The translations under genes were made by a program, and so were the position numbers. From contig NZ_CAMDLM010000018.1 of NCBI RefSeq assembly GCF_945901735.1, forward strand, positions 16,279 through 80,278: 64,000 nt of DNA. The letters are read 5' to 3'. Shown here piece by piece: positions 1 through 8,953 of the stretch. The stretch comes from Limnohabitans sp. Rim8. GTDB taxonomy: Bacteria > Pseudomonadota > Gammaproteobacteria > Burkholderiales > Burkholderiaceae_C. Within the stretch, counting starts at the first letter, position 1. The number at the start of each line of letters is the position of its first letter. The notes under the pieces are model-generated. The model was not told where the DNA came from and searched no databases. It saw nothing but the letters and a program-made list of their open reading frames with translations.

Positions 1-407
1 TGCCACGCAAGGAAGCCGTGGACAAAGCCATGGTGCAGCTGGAGCGCGTGCGCATTGCCGAGCACGCGAACAAGTACCCGCTGCAGTTGTCCGGCGGCCA
101 GCAGCAGCGCGTGGCGATTGCGCGTGCGCTGTGCCTGACGCCCAAGATCATGCTGTTCGATGAGCCCACTTCGGCGCTCGACCCCGAGATGATCAAGGAA
201 GTGCTGGACGTGATGATCGAGTTGACCAGCCAAGGCATGACCATGCTGTGCGTGACGCACGAGATGGGCTTTGCCAAGGCGGTGGCCGACCGCGTGATCT
301 TCATGGACCAAGGCCAGGTGGTCGAACAAGCCCCGCCCCAGCAGTTTTTTGACGCACCCCAAACCGACCGGGCGCAGGACTTCTTGTCCAAAATCTTGGG
401 GCATTGA
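1..407 (+). CDS. Amino-acid ABC transporter ATP-binding protein, 3' part only
   Basis: This is the C-terminal part of an ATPase that powers uptake of polar amino acids at the inner membrane. The gene enters from the left edge, reading from base 3, so Walker A is outside the window. Visible are the ABC signature LSGGQQQR, Walker B (IMLFDEPTSALD) and the switch histidine in CVTHEMGF. The pattern DEPTSALDPEM followed by THEMGFAKAVADR is typical of the GlnQ/HisP/ArtP group. Partner permease and binding-protein genes would be upstream, so the substrate cannot be named. The family assignment is firm; the precise gene name is not. Confidence 0.93.
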   Translation, partial: PRKEAVDKAMVQLERVRIAEHANKYPLQLSGGQQQRVAIARALCLTPKIMLFDEPTSALDPEMIKEVLDVMIELTSQGMTMLCVTHEMGFAKAVADRVIFMDQGQVVEQAPPQQFFDAPQTDRAQDFLSKILGH

Positions 408-414
408 TTTAATG

Positions 415-449
415 AGGGTCAGATCCCGATTGAATCGGCGTCAGACCCT
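415..449. repeat. REP-like imperfect palindrome
   Basis: A 35-nt stem-loop lies between the ABC ATPase stop and pyrC. The outer arms AGGGTC (415-420) and GACCCT (444-449) and the inner arms CCGAT (426-430) and ATCGG (434-438) pair around a 3-nt loop, with mismatches between them. It could act as a terminator-like hairpin, but it lacks a T tract. The GGGTCAGA-type ends resemble the short palindromes mobilised by REP-associated tyrosine transposases; that link is from memory. No second copy was noticed in the window. Confidence 0.45.
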
Positions 450-509
450 GATCCATTGGCGTTTGTCGCCGGACTGAACGCGGCCAGCAGGTTTGCGACA
501 ATACGCCCC

Positions 510-1547
510 ATGACCCAAGAACTCACCCTCATCCGTCCCGACGACTGGCACCTGCATGTGCGCGATGGCGCAGCCCTGAATGTGGTCGTGCCTCACACGG
601 CTGCGCAGTTTGCCCGAGCCATCATCATGCCCAACCTCAAGCCGCCGGTGACCACGGCCGAGCAGGCGCTGGCCTACAAACAGCGCATCCTGGCCGCCGT
701 GCCTGTGGGCATGGCCTTTGAGCCGCTCATGACGCTGTACCTGACCGACAACTTGGCCCCGGCAGAAATCGCCCGCGCCAAAGCCGCTGGCGTGGTGGCG
801 TGCAAGCTCTATCCAGCGGGGGCCACCACCAACAGCGATGCGGGTGTGACCGATCTGCGCAAAATCTACCCCGTGCTCGAAGCCATGCAGCGCGAAGGCG
901 TGCTGCTGCTGGTGCATGGCGAAGTCACCTCCTCCGACATCGATCTTTTTGACCGAGAAGCGGTGTTCATCGAGCAGCAATTGATCCCGTTGCGCCGTGA
1001 CTTTCCGGGCCTGAAAATCGTGATGGAACACATCACCACCAAAGAAGCCGCCGACTATGTGGCCGCAGGCGACGCGAATTTGGCTGCCACCATCACCGTG
1101 CACCACCTGCTGTACAACCGCAACGCCCTGTTCTTGGGCGGCATGCGCCCACATTACTACTGCCTGCCCGTGCTCAAGCGCGAAACCCACCGCCAGGCGC
1201 TGGTGCAGGCGGCCACCAGTGGCAATGCCCGCTTCTTCTTGGGCACCGACAGCGCCCCGCACCCGGCGCACCTCAAAGAGCACGCCAGCGGTTGCGCCGG
1301 TTGCTACACCGCGCACGCCGCCATCGAGATGTATGCCGAGGCCTTTCACCAAGCGGGGGCGCTCGACAAGCTCGAAGGCTTTGCCAGCTTCTTTGGGGCC
1401 GACTTTTACGGTCTGCCGCGCAACACCAGCACGATCACCTTGCGCCGCGAAAGCTGGACGCCCGCAGAGAGCTTTGCCTTTGGCGAGGCCGAACTCAAGC
1501 CCCTGCGTTCCGGAGAAAGCCTGCCGTGGCGTCTGGTGGAGGGCTGA
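510..1547 (+). CDS. pyrC: Dihydroorotase, PyrC type
   Basis: It catalyses cyclisation of N-carbamoyl-aspartate to dihydroorotate, the third step of de novo pyrimidine synthesis, in the cytoplasm. The 345-residue product starts [20 protein letters not shown]; the HLH near residue 15 is the first metal-binding motif of the amidohydrolase fold. Further family motifs are [13 protein letters not shown] (with the lysine that is carbamylated in this family), LVHGEV, MEHITT and GTDSAPH. Length fits the class II (E. coli-type) enzyme of about 345 residues. The ATG at 510 was chosen because family proteins begin just before the DDWHLH motif; the frame is open 18 codons further upstream but without family similarity. 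A DUF3025 gene follows 47 bp downstream. Confidence 0.96.
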   Translation: MTQELTLIRPDDWHLHVRDGAALNVVVPHTAAQFARAIIMPNLKPPVTTAEQALAYKQRILAAVPVGMAFEPLMTLYLTDNLAPAEIARAKAAGVVACKLYPAGATTNSDAGVTDLRKIYPVLEAMQREGVLLLVHGEVTSSDIDLFDREAVFIEQQLIPLRRDFPGLKIVMEHITTKEAADYVAAGDANLAATITVHHLLYNRNALFLGGMRPHYYCLPVLKRETHRQALVQAATSGNARFFLGTDSAPHPAHLKEHASGCAGCYTAHAAIEMYAEAFHQAGALDKLEGFASFFGADFYGLPRNTSTITLRRESWTPAESFAFGEAELKPLRSGESLPWRLVEG

Positions 1548-1594
1548 GCCCCAATCGGGCTGGGCACCGCTGTGCGCCAGCTTCCAGCCTGAGC

Positions 1595-2371
1595 GTGCCC
1601 GACATCGACTGGAACGCGCCTTGGTTGGCCGACTGGCGGGCCGTGGGTGAGCCCATCGCTTGCCAGGTGGTGGCGGGCACGCCTCAGCCTGAGGCCTTGA
1701 ACGCGGCGGGCCATGCCCCTGTGCGCTTTGTGCCGCAAGCCGACTTGCCCGAAGGACAGGCCTACGAAGACTTCATCTTCGCCGCTGGCCAGGTGCCCAC
1801 CCGCGAAGGCCTGCACGACTTTTTCAATGCTTTGTGCTGGATGCATTTCCCGCAGGCCAAAAAACGCCTGAACCAGTTGCAAGCCCGCGAAATTGCCCGA
1901 GCCGGGGTGGGCCAGGTGCGCGGCCCGGTGCGCGACGCCGCCACCGTGTTCGATGAAAACGCGCTGCTGATCCAGACCTCCGATGCCGTGTGGTCTGCCT
2001 TGACCGAGCACCGATGGATGGATGCGTTCCTTGGCTTGCGTAGCGAGTGGGCACTTACATGTCTTTGGGCTTTTGGCCATGCCGCGCTCGAAAAAGCGGT
2101 GCAGCCCTACAAGTCGATCACCGTGCACCTGTGGCGCGTGCCGCAAGGCGTGGCGCAGGCCGACCTCGACGCTTGGCTGGCGCAAGACCTCACGCCTGAA
2201 AAGCTGGCCCGCAAACCCTTCAGTCCCTTGCCACTGCTGGGCGTGCCGGGCTGGTGGCTGGCCAACGAAGCCCCATCCTTTTACGCCGATGACAGCGTGT
2301 TTCGGCCCCGCAGAAGCCCGCGCCTGGCTGAAAAACCGTACGCCAATGCGGAAATCGCGCCCCCGGCTTGA
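1595..2371 (+). CDS. DUF3025 family protein
   Basis: The predicted product is about 258 residues. Recognisable DUF3025 features are an early [16 protein letters not shown] segment, then [33 protein letters not shown] and a late [15 protein letters not shown]. The biochemical role of this family is not established. The start is uncertain: no in-frame ATG lies between the pyrC stop and the conserved part, so the GTG at 1595 was taken, giving an N-terminus of [10 protein letters not shown]. It directly follows pyrC on the same strand and is probably co-transcribed; htpX follows 70 bp later. The family call is good, the start moderate. Confidence 0.8.
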   Translation: MPDIDWNAPWLADWRAVGEPIACQVVAGTPQPEALNAAGHAPVRFVPQADLPEGQAYEDFIFAAGQVPTREGLHDFFNALCWMHFPQAKKRLNQLQAREIARAGVGQVRGPVRDAATVFDENALLIQTSDAVWSALTEHRWMDAFLGLRSEWALTCLWAFGHAALEKAVQPYKSITVHLWRVPQGVAQADLDAWLAQDLTPEKLARKPFSPLPLLGVPGWWLANEAPSFYADDSVFRPRRSPRLAEKPYANAEIAPPA

Positions 2372-2441
2372 TTTTGAACACCGACCCCCTAACATTCGAC
2401 ACAACGCGCCCGCGTCTTTCGGGCTGAAAGTGAAACTCAAC

Positions 2442-3317
2442 ATGAAACGCATTTTTCTTTTTGTCATGACCAACCTGGCCGTCGTGGTCGTTTTGGGCAT
2501 TGTGGCCAACTTGCTGGGCGTCAACCGCTTTTTGACTTCCAACGGCCTGGACCTGGGCGCTTTGCTCGGTTTTGCGCTGATCATGGGCTTTGGCGGCGCC
2601 ATCATTTCCTTGCTCATCAGCAAGCCCTTGGCCAAGTGGACCTCGGGTGTCAAAGTCATCACCCAACCCGCCAACGCCGACGAAGCCTGGATTTTGGACA
2701 CGGTGCGCAAGTTTGCTGACAAATCTGGCATCGGCATGCCCGAAGTCGGCATCTTCCCGGGCGACCCCAATGCCTTTGCCACAGGTGCATTTCGCGATTC
2801 GGCCCTGGTGGCCGTGTCCACCGGCTTGCTGCAAAACATGACGCACGAAGAAATCGAAGCCGTGATCGCCCACGAAGTGGCGCACATTGCCAACGGCGAC
2901 ATGGTCACCATGACCCTGATCCAGGGCGTCATGAACACCTTCGTGGTGTTCATCTCGCGGGTGGTGGGTTATGCGGTCGACAGCTTCTTGCGCAAGGGCG
3001 ACAGCGAGAACACTGGCCCCGGCATGGGCTACTACATCACCACCATCGTGATGGACATCATCCTCGGCTTTGTGGCCGCCATGATCGTGGCCTGGTTCAG
3101 CCGCCAGCGCGAGTTCCGCGCCGATGCCAGCGCGGCGCAGCTGATGGGCCGTAAGCAGCCGATGATCAATGCCTTGGCCCGCTTGGGCGGCGTGCACACG
3201 GCCGAGTTGCCCAAAACCATGGCCGCCATGGGCATTGCGGGGGGCATTGGACAGTTGTTCAGCACGCATCCTCCCATCGAAGAACGCATCGCCGCACTGC
3301 AAAACAGCGCTTTATAA
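2442..3317 (+). CDS. htpX: Membrane metalloprotease HtpX
   Basis: HtpX is a zinc endopeptidase of the inner membrane (M48 family) that degrades damaged or misfolded membrane proteins. The 291-residue product begins [17 protein letters not shown], the first of two N-terminal membrane helices (about residues 5-25 and 40-60). The zinc motif is HEVAH in the segment [15 protein letters not shown], followed by two more hydrophobic segments and the glutamate region [13 protein letters not shown]. The C-terminus has the family motif [16 protein letters not shown] 2442 was picked because it opens the first helix. The 3' end overlaps the convergent phosphatase gene by 6 bp. In related bacteria htpX is often heat- or envelope-stress induced; no such site was identified here. 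Confidence 0.96.
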   Translation: MKRIFLFVMTNLAVVVVLGIVANLLGVNRFLTSNGLDLGALLGFALIMGFGGAIISLLISKPLAKWTSGVKVITQPANADEAWILDTVRKFADKSGIGMPEVGIFPGDPNAFATGAFRDSALVAVSTGLLQNMTHEEIEAVIAHEVAHIANGDMVTMTLIQGVMNTFVVFISRVVGYAVDSFLRKGDSENTGPGMGYYITTIVMDIILGFVAAMIVAWFSRQREFRADASAAQLMGRKQPMINALARLGGVHTAELPKTMAAMGIAGGIGQLFSTHPPIEERIAALQNSAL

Positions 3318-3956
3318 AGACGATTCGTCTTCCCCCAGTGCGTCCAGGTGGGACGTGTCGCCCCAGCCCACCAAAGACAAGCCTGCAGGCGTCCACAACA
3401 AGCTGTTGACCGCGGTGTTGGTGAGTGCCCACGTGCGCGGTGCTTGCAGATCGATGCGGGTGGCGGCACGGTACAAAATGTCCAGCACCCCGCCATGGGC
3501 CACCAGCACGATCTGCTGACCCGGATGGAGTACAGCCAGTTCGTTCACCGTGGCCACAATGCGATCGCGAAGCACCAAAAGCGATTCACCGCCATCGGGC
3601 GGTGTCCAGTCGGGCGTGCGTTTGCGCCAGTGCCAAGCATGGTCGGGCAGCTCGACTTCGATTTCGGCGAATGTGCGGCCCTGAAACGCGCCAAAATGCC
3701 GTTCTCTCAAGCCAGCGTGGGTGTTCACCGTTTTCCCTATGGCTTGCGCAATCGCGTTGGCGGTGGTGTGGGCACGAGACAGGTCGCTGGCGTAAATGGC
3801 ATCGATGGCATCGCGCTGCACCAGCGACCGGGCCAGGTGCTGGGCTTGGCGCAGTCCGACATCGTTGAGTGGAATGTCCAGGTGGCCTTGCACCCGCGTG
3901 TCGACGTTCCAAGCGGTTTCTCCGTGGCGAATCGCCAAAATGCGGGTGGGTTCCAT
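3312..3956 (-). CDS. Histidine phosphatase (phosphoglycerate-mutase-like)
   Basis: A cytoplasmic member of the branch-1 histidine phosphatase superfamily, 214 residues. The catalytic phospho-histidine motif RHGETAWN is at residues 10-17; the conserved arginine lies in the [12 protein letters not shown] region, and the second histidine is in [10 protein letters not shown]. Proteins of this size and motif set include GpmB-like phosphatases and CobC-type alpha-ribazole phosphatase; no cobalamin genes are nearby, so the substrate is open. The start is ATG at 3956, since the triplet just before it is TTG. It is the last gene of a minus-strand run that begins with the SDR gene at 7106. Confidence 0.88.
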   Translation of the reverse strand: MEPTRILAIRHGETAWNVDTRVQGHLDIPLNDVGLRQAQHLARSLVQRDAIDAIYASDLSRAHTTANAIAQAIGKTVNTHAGLRERHFGAFQGRTFAEIEVELPDHAWHWRKRTPDWTPPDGGESLLVLRDRIVATVNELAVLHPGQQIVLVAHGGVLDILYRAATRIDLQAPRTWALTNTAVNSLLWTPAGLSLVGWGDTSHLDALGEDESSL

Positions 3957-3968
3957 CAAGTTTCGGGC

Positions 3969-4610
3969 TCAGCGGGGCAGTTCGATGTTGACCCGGCGCA
4001 GCCCTGCTGGCGGGTTGGGGAAGTTGGCCAGCGCGGCTTGGAACAGCGTGGCAAAAATCGGCATGCTGTCGCTCCATGGGCCTGCATGGCTGGCACGGGT
4101 TTCGTAAACCACTTGGCCCGATTTCAAGTCACGCATGACGACGCTGACTTCACGGCGGTAATGCGTGGGCGGCGGAAAGCGCATGCCCATGCCCAGACCG
4201 ACGTGCGAGCCCAAGCCCCCGCCAAAACCTGATCCGATGGTGATGCTGCCGAAGGGTGTCCAGCCCGGCGCTAGGGGTCGGCCCCAAGGGTCGGCCAGGT
4301 ACTGCGAGCCACTGAAGCCCAGCATCACGCTCAGGCTGGCTGTGGCATCGTCACGCACCAAACCCACGGCCGTCATGGCGGCCTGCGCTTGCTGCTCGGC
4401 GAGACCGGCTTCGGGGTTGTGCACCTGTGAGGGCAGGCGTTCGAAACGGTATTTGGCGCCTTGCAAACTCATGCCCGGCGGCACGGCCGCCACCGAGACC
4501 ACATCGCTGTCGATCAGGCGCATCGATGCGCAGCCCGTCAAGAAGCCCAAGGCCATCGCAGCCAAGGCCACCGAAAACCACCACTTGAGCTGCCGAATTG
4601 TTGTGCGCAT
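3969..4610 (-). CDS. DUF4136-type lipoprotein
   Basis: A predicted lipoprotein of 213 residues. The N-terminus has positive residues (MRTTIRQLKWW), a hydrophobic stretch and the lipobox LTGC with the cysteine near residue 27, so signal peptidase II should cleave there. The mature part carries the DUF4136-like pattern of a small beta-rich domain, a glycine-rich centre (SGFGGGLGSHVGLGMGM) and a late VVYETRASH segment. DUF4136 proteins are envelope proteins of unknown biochemical function. It lies between ttcA (18 bp upstream on the minus strand) and the phosphatase (12 bp downstream), so probably in one transcript. Confidence 0.82.
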   Translation of the reverse strand: MRTTIRQLKWWFSVALAAMALGFLTGCASMRLIDSDVVSVAAVPPGMSLQGAKYRFERLPSQVHNPEAGLAEQQAQAAMTAVGLVRDDATASLSVMLGFSGSQYLADPWGRPLAPGWTPFGSITIGSGFGGGLGSHVGLGMGMRFPPPTHYRREVSVVMRDLKSGQVVYETRASHAGPWSDSMPIFATLFQAALANFPNPPAGLRRVNIELPR

Positions 4611-4628
4611 GCGCTGTTCCCTTGAGGT

Positions 4629-5567
4629 TCACATCGAGATGACTTGGATGCCCGGCAAGGACGCTTCCTTGAACTCTTCTTCGTCAAAAGCCTTGTCGCC
4701 GTCGTCCGATTCGATACCGGTGATCTTCAGGTCCTTGAAACCGTGCAGCTTCGCGTCCATCAAATGCGAAGGCACCACATTTTGCAAAGCCGAGAACATG
4801 TTTTCAATCCGGCCAGGGTGCTTTTTTTGCCACTCGCGCAGCATGTTGCCCACTTGTAGGCGCTGCAAATTCTCTTGGCTGCCACACAGGGTGCACGGAA
4901 TGATGGGGAACTGTCGGTGCGCTGCCCAACGGATCAGGTCGGACTCGGCCACATAAGCCAGCGGGCGGATCACCATGAACTCGCCGTTGTCGCTGACCAG
5001 TTTCGGGGGCATGCCCTTGAGCTTGCCGCCAAAGAACATGTTCAAAAAGAAGGTCTGCAGCATGTCGTCGCGGTGGTGCCCGAGCGCCAGCTTGTTGCAT
5101 TTGAGCTCGCGCGCCACGCGGTACAAAATGCCCCGGCGCAGGCGCGAGCACAGGCTGCACATGGTCTTGCCTTCGGGGATCTTGTCCTTCACGATCGAAT
5201 ACGTGTCTTGCGTCTCGATGTGAAACTCCACGCCCAACTCTTTCAGGTAAGCGGGCAGGATGTGCTCCGGAAAGCCCGGCTGCTTTTGGTCCAGGTTGAC
5301 CGCCACCAGTTCGAAGTCGACCGGGGCGCGGGCCTTCATCTTGAGCAAGATGTCGAGCATGCCGTAGCTGTCTTTGCCACCCGACATGCAGACCATGATG
5401 CGGTCGCCTGCTTCAATCAGGTTGAAGTCACTGATGGCCTGGCCCATCTGGCGGCACAGGCGTTTTTCGAGCTTGTGGGTCTCGCGCTCGATCTTGATGG
5501 CTTTGGCGGCCTCTGATTCGGCTTGCGCTTGTGCCCAGGCGATGTCGGTTTCTGTGTCTGTGTTCAT
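4629..5567 (-). CDS. ttcA: tRNA 2-thiocytidine synthetase TtcA
   Basis: TtcA thiolates cytidine 32 in the anticodon loop of several tRNAs, using ATP and an iron-sulfur cluster. The 312-residue product carries the PP-loop motif SGGKDS at residues 62-67, a [11 protein letters not shown] segment and a second CxxC in IPCTLCGSQ; these two CxxC pairs are the family's cluster-binding cysteines. LGHHRDD is another family signature. The ATG at 5567 (MNTDTETDI) was chosen over the upstream GTG at 5579. It starts 5 bp after the folB stop, so it should be co-transcribed with the pteridine genes upstream. Confidence 0.96.
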   Translation of the reverse strand: MNTDTETDIAWAQAQAESEAAKAIKIERETHKLEKRLCRQMGQAISDFNLIEAGDRIMVCMSGGKDSYGMLDILLKMKARAPVDFELVAVNLDQKQPGFPEHILPAYLKELGVEFHIETQDTYSIVKDKIPEGKTMCSLCSRLRRGILYRVARELKCNKLALGHHRDDMLQTFFLNMFFGGKLKGMPPKLVSDNGEFMVIRPLAYVAESDLIRWAAHRQFPIIPCTLCGSQENLQRLQVGNMLREWQKKHPGRIENMFSALQNVVPSHLMDAKLHGFKDLKITGIESDDGDKAFDEEEFKEASLPGIQVISM

Positions 5568-5572
5568 AAGGT

Positions 5573-5944
5573 TCACCACTGTCCGGTTTCCATGCGAATG
5601 GCCACCGCGCAGTCTTCAAAAATTTCAAGTTTGGCAATCTTGACGCGCACACCCAGCACACCGGGCAACTGCATCAGGCGGTTGGAGACTTTGCCGATCA
5701 GTGTTTCCAGCAGGTTGATGTGCTCGGCCGTGCATTCGTCGATGATGATTTTGCGCACCTTGCGGTAATCCAGCACATGGTGGATGTCGTCGTCGCTGGG
5801 CATCAGGGGCTGCGTGCCCAGGTTCAACTCGGCATCGACCTGGATCGGTTGCGGGTCGGTTTTTTCGTGCTCCAGAATGCCCAGGTTGGCGTCAAAGCGC
5901 AAACCGGTCAGCTCCAGGGTTTGTTGTCCTGCGGGGGTTTTCAT
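5573..5944 (-). CDS. folB: Dihydroneopterin aldolase (FolB family)
   Basis: FolB cleaves 7,8-dihydroneopterin to 6-hydroxymethyl-dihydropterin and glycolaldehyde in folate synthesis; enzymes of the family form octamers. The 123-residue product has the compact family layout: an early GILEHEK segment carrying the catalytic glutamate region, [10 protein letters not shown] in the middle, LLETLIGKV, and a final [11 protein letters not shown] strand with the lysine region. Its start ATG overlaps the stop of the neighbouring FolB-type gene by four bases (ATGA), so the two are translationally coupled. Which of the two is the true aldolase and which may be an epimerase cannot be decided by eye. Confidence 0.88.
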   Translation of the reverse strand: MKTPAGQQTLELTGLRFDANLGILEHEKTDPQPIQVDAELNLGTQPLMPSDDDIHHVLDYRKVRKIIIDECTAEHINLLETLIGKVSNRLMQLPGVLGVRVKIAKLEIFEDCAVAIRMETGQW

Positions 5945-6336
5945 GTTGGGGGTTTCATTTGGAAAATTTCAACCCCAACCGCTTCGCAGTCTGGGTACAC
6001 ATCGGGCTTGCAGCTCGAAAGGCGCACCGCCTGCACCTGCGGGTGTGCGATCAGCTCGCGCATCAGGTCGTCGCACAAGGTCTCTTGCAACACGATGTGG
6101 CCAAGGGCCACGCGTTTGGCAATCACCTCGCGGATGAAGTCGTAGTCCACCACCTCGGCCAAGTCGTCCTGCGTGGGGGTGGATGCGCTGCAGGGCACAA
6201 ACAGCTCCACGTTGAAGACGATGCGCTGGGGGCCGAGCTTTTCAAAGTCGTGCGCGCCGATGCGCACGTCCACCGTGTGGTTGCGCAAAAACAGGCGGCG
6301 GCAGTTCAGCGCCAAATCGGTCATGAGGTCGTTCAT
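5941..6336 (-). CDS. Second FolB/FolX-type protein
   Basis: A second, divergent member of the dihydroneopterin aldolase / dihydroneopterin-triphosphate epimerase family, 131 residues. Family features are RIGAHDFEKLG near the start, VVDYDFIREVI, LQETLCDDLM and a SCKPDVYPDCEAVGVEI ending. The ATG at 6336 was chosen because it overlaps the SDR stop by four bases (ATGA) and because the residues upstream of it show no family similarity. With the pteridine-reductase-like SDR upstream it could form an epimerase-plus-reductase pair that makes tetrahydromonapterin (as FolX and FolM do), or it may simply be the folate enzyme. The family is sure, the specific reaction is not. Confidence 0.8.
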   Translation of the reverse strand: MNDLMTDLALNCRRLFLRNHTVDVRIGAHDFEKLGPQRIVFNVELFVPCSASTPTQDDLAEVVDYDFIREVIAKRVALGHIVLQETLCDDLMRELIAHPQVQAVRLSSCKPDVYPDCEAVGVEIFQMKPPT

Positions 6337-7106
6337 GAAACGGCTTTCGTGTCGGCCAAAAACATCACGTCGCGCGCCAAAGGCACCAGGTGCTGGCCGT
6401 TGTCCACGCACACCGTGGTGCCGGTGATGCAGGGGTTTTGCGCCAGAAACAGGCAGGTGGCCGCCACTTGCGTCGGGTCGATCGGCTCACGCAACAGGTT
6501 CACGCGGCTGTTGCGGTCAAAGTTCTCTTGGGTTTGCGGGCCGCTCAAAAACATCAGGCCCGGGGCCACGCCGCACACGCGCAAGGGGGCCAGAGCTTGG
6601 GCCTGCAAGGCCACGGCGCGCTCCAGCGCCAGTTTGGAGACGGTGTACGAGAAATAATCGGGGTTCAGGTTGAACACCTTCTGGTCGAGGATGTGGACCA
6701 CGCTGCGCTGGCCGGATTTCGCGTTGGGTGCGGCTTGCTGGGCCATCAGCGAGGCCAGCAGCATGGGCGCGATCAGGTTGACCTCGATCTGCAAACGTGC
6801 GCCGGGCAAGTCCATGTCGTTTCCCTCGTCCGGCTCGAAAAGCGAAGCGTTGTTCACCAAGCAATCAAGCGGGCCGTGGCAGTGCGCGATGTGCGTCATC
6901 ATCTGTTCGACTTGTTCGCTCTGGGCCAGATCGGCTTGCACACATTCCACATGTCCCCCTGATGCCTGCAGCTCAGTCTGCAGCGCCTTGGCCGCATCGG
7001 CCGAGCGTTGGTAGTGGCACCACACGCGCCAGCCCGCGGCTGCAAATTGGCGAACGATCTCTGCGCCCAGGCGGTGAGCGCCTCCGGTGACCAGAACTTG
7101 TTTCAT
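6333..7106 (-). CDS. SDR oxidoreductase resembling pteridine reductase
   Basis: A 257-residue short-chain dehydrogenase/reductase with an NADPH-type Rossmann fold. The nucleotide motif is TGGAHRLG (residues 7-14), i.e. TGxxxRxG, the variant typical of pteridine reductases and FolM rather than the classical TGxxxGxG. CLVNNASLFEP resembles the NNAS motif of that group, and the active site is YTVSK. ATG 7106 (MKQVLVTGG) was chosen because it sits six residues before the motif. It heads an overlapping set with the two FolB-type genes, which supports reduction of a dihydropterin as its job. That function is inference; a generic SDR role is the alternative. Confidence 0.82.
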   Translation of the reverse strand: MKQVLVTGGAHRLGAEIVRQFAAAGWRVWCHYQRSADAAKALQTELQASGGHVECVQADLAQSEQVEQMMTHIAHCHGPLDCLVNNASLFEPDEGNDMDLPGARLQIEVNLIAPMLLASLMAQQAAPNAKSGQRSVVHILDQKVFNLNPDYFSYTVSKLALERAVALQAQALAPLRVCGVAPGLMFLSGPQTQENFDRNSRVNLLREPIDPTQVAATCLFLAQNPCITGTTVCVDNGQHLVPLARDVMFLADTKAVS

Positions 7107-7237
7107 GAAAGGGGGCTGGGCAGAGGGGACTGCGCAGGAACATCCGAGGTGACAAAGGGTTGAATTATCGGGCAAGCCATGGATTTGGCCCCCGGTGCCC
7201 CGGCAAACGCCCATACACCTTCGGCGACAATCGCCGC

Positions 7238-8353
7238 GTGAGCACGCCGAATCCCCATCCTCCATCCGAATTGACCCTGCGCATCCACCAGGCCATCGCC
7301 CATGCCGGTGGCTGGATCGGTTTTGACCGTTTCATGGCCATGGCCTTGTACCAGCCGGGTTTGGGTTATTACACCAACGCCCTGCAAAAGTTCGGTGCCA
7401 TGCCCTCATCGGGCAGCGATTTTGTGACCGCGCCCGGCATGACCCCTTTGTTTGGTCAAACCCTGGCCGCGCAGGTGCGCCAAGCGCTGGAGGCCACAGG
7501 TACCGACGAAGTCTGGGAGTTTGGCGCGGGCACCGGGGCCCTGGCCCTGCAGCTGCTGGACACCCTGGGCGATGCGGTTCGCCGTTACACCATCATCGAT
7601 TTGTCGGGCACTTTGCGTGTTCGCCAGGCTGACACCCTGTTGAAATACGCTGACAAAGTGCGCTGGCTCGACGCCTGGCCCGACGCCATCGAGGGCGTGG
7701 TGGTGGGCAACGAGGTGCTGGACGCCATGCCGGTGCAGCTTTTGCAGCGCACCCAAGGCGTCTGGCATGAGCGCGGTGTGGTCAGCGCGGGCGAGGTTGA
7801 TGGTCTTGGCTTTGCCTGGCAAGACCGCCTGACCGACCTGCGCCCACCTGTGGACATCGAAGGCGAGCACGACTATTTGACCGAAATCCATCCCCAGGCA
7901 GAGGCCTTCATCGCCAGCTTGGCCGAGCGTTTGCAGGCTGGGCGGGGTGGTGCGGCGTTTTTTCTGGACTACGGTTTTCCCGAAGGCGAATACTTTCACC
8001 CCCAGCGCCACATGGGCACGGTGATGTGCCACCAGCTGCACCAAGCCGACGACAACCCACTGGTGGCGGTGGGCCAAAAAGACATCACGGCGCACGTCAA
8101 CTTCACGGGCGTGGCACTGGCCGCACAAAACGCCGGGCTGCATGTGCTGGGTTATGCCAGCCAAGCCTGGTTTTTGCTGAGTCTGGGTCTGGCAGATCGC
8201 ATGGCGGCTTACAGTTTGGCCGAGCGCAGCCAGGCGCAGCGCCTGGTCAACGAGCACGAAATGGGTGAGCTGTTCAAGGTGGTCGGGTTCGCCACGTCGT
8301 CTGATTGGGCCGCTCAGGGCTTTGCCCGGGGCGACCGGTCGCACCGCCTGTAA
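7238..8353 (+). CDS. SAM-dependent methyltransferase, MidA/NDUFAF7 family
   Basis: A 371-residue class I methyltransferase of the DUF185 (MidA/NDUFAF7) family. In mitochondria the homologue methylates an arginine of a complex I subunit; the bacterial role is less clear. Family features are GWIGFDRFMAMALYQPGLGYY near the start, the SAM motif EFGAGTGALALQLLD, VVGNEVLDAMPV, and FFLDYGFPEGEYFHPQR in the second half. The start is a GTG at 7238 (VSTPNPHPP); no suitable ATG is closer to the conserved part. It is divergent from the SDR gene with a 131-bp gap that must hold both promoters. A DUF2905 gene follows 19 bp downstream. Confidence 0.9.
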   Translation: MSTPNPHPPSELTLRIHQAIAHAGGWIGFDRFMAMALYQPGLGYYTNALQKFGAMPSSGSDFVTAPGMTPLFGQTLAAQVRQALEATGTDEVWEFGAGTGALALQLLDTLGDAVRRYTIIDLSGTLRVRQADTLLKYADKVRWLDAWPDAIEGVVVGNEVLDAMPVQLLQRTQGVWHERGVVSAGEVDGLGFAWQDRLTDLRPPVDIEGEHDYLTEIHPQAEAFIASLAERLQAGRGGAAFFLDYGFPEGEYFHPQRHMGTVMCHQLHQADDNPLVAVGQKDITAHVNFTGVALAAQNAGLHVLGYASQAWFLLSLGLADRMAAYSLAERSQAQRLVNEHEMGELFKVVGFATSSDWAAQGFARGDRSHRL

Positions 8354-8372
8354 ACGGCATCAAGGCAAGCTT

Positions 8373-8567
8373 ATGTTGCGTTGGCTCATCGTGGTGTTTC
8401 TGGCCCTGATCCTTTTCAGTGGCCTGCAGAAATGGCTGCAAAAACTCGGCTTTGGTCGCCTGCCTGGTGATTTCCGCTTTCGCTTGTTTGGGCGCGAATG
8501 GTTCATCCCGCTGACCAGCACCTTGCTGCTGAGCTTGTTGGCTGCAGCCATAGCACGTTGGGTATGA
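8373..8567 (+). CDS. DUF2905 small membrane protein
   Basis: A 64-residue inner-membrane protein. It has an N-terminal hydrophobic helix (MLRWLIVVFLALILFSG), a central LGFGRLPGDFRF segment diagnostic for DUF2905, and a second hydrophobic helix (TSTLLLSLLAAAIARWV). Function unknown for the family. It follows the MidA-type gene by 19 bp on the same strand and is probably expressed with it. Confidence 0.85.
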   Translation: MLRWLIVVFLALILFSGLQKWLQKLGFGRLPGDFRFRLFGREWFIPLTSTLLLSLLAAAIARWV

Positions 8568-8607
8568 GGCCCGGGTAACACAGAGCTTGAAGGCCTTCAA
8601 CCCGAAC

Positions 8608-8712
8608 GTGTTACAGTGCGACACGCCATTGGCGACTTATGCCCATCTAGCTCCTTGCGAGCCGATAGCGCATCCCGGCAGAGGGATGCCAGTCTTGTCC
8701 TCCACTGTGCAC
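8608..8712 (+). ncRNA. Candidate structured RNA with a four-way junction
   Basis: The 386-bp gap 8568-8953 holds no convincing gene. Within it, complementary segments can form a junction. The closing stem pairs GTG and TACAGTG (8608-8610, 8612-8618, one bulged T) with CACTGTGCAC (8703-8712). Inside are hairpins CGCC/GGCG (8624-8634), GCTC/GAGC (8650-8662) and GCATCCC/GGGATGC (8670-8689). T-rich sequence follows at about 8749-8767. It could be a leader RNA of the downstream genes, a riboswitch or an independent small RNA. I do not recognise a known class, and the pairing was found by eye without an energy calculation. The plus strand is assumed. Confidence 0.38.
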
Positions 8713-8953
8713 ATCGCCCGCCATGCTTACCTAGCTGGGCTCAGACGATTTTTTTGCTTCCTTTTTTGACGCGCCTCTGCACGGTGCTGTTGTTGGGCAG
8801 GCCTTGCAGTCTGCGTATGGAGGCGTCTTTTTGGCAGCAGGACATGCCAAGACCCGTGCCGCTGCACAGCCCTCAAGAAGGCCGAAAAAAGCGGCGCGAC
8901 CCCCTTCGTTAAAATACATGATTACTTCATATTGTTCACACCAACCCATCTCC

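Noticed and set aside
441..1352. Minus-strand frame opposite pyrC
   Set aside because: The plus strand encodes a clear dihydroorotase; the opposite frame has no family match.
8587..8769. 60-codon plus-strand frame in the gap before the small gene and infA
   Set aside because: It overlaps the predicted RNA stems and has no coding-like pattern or ribosome-binding site.
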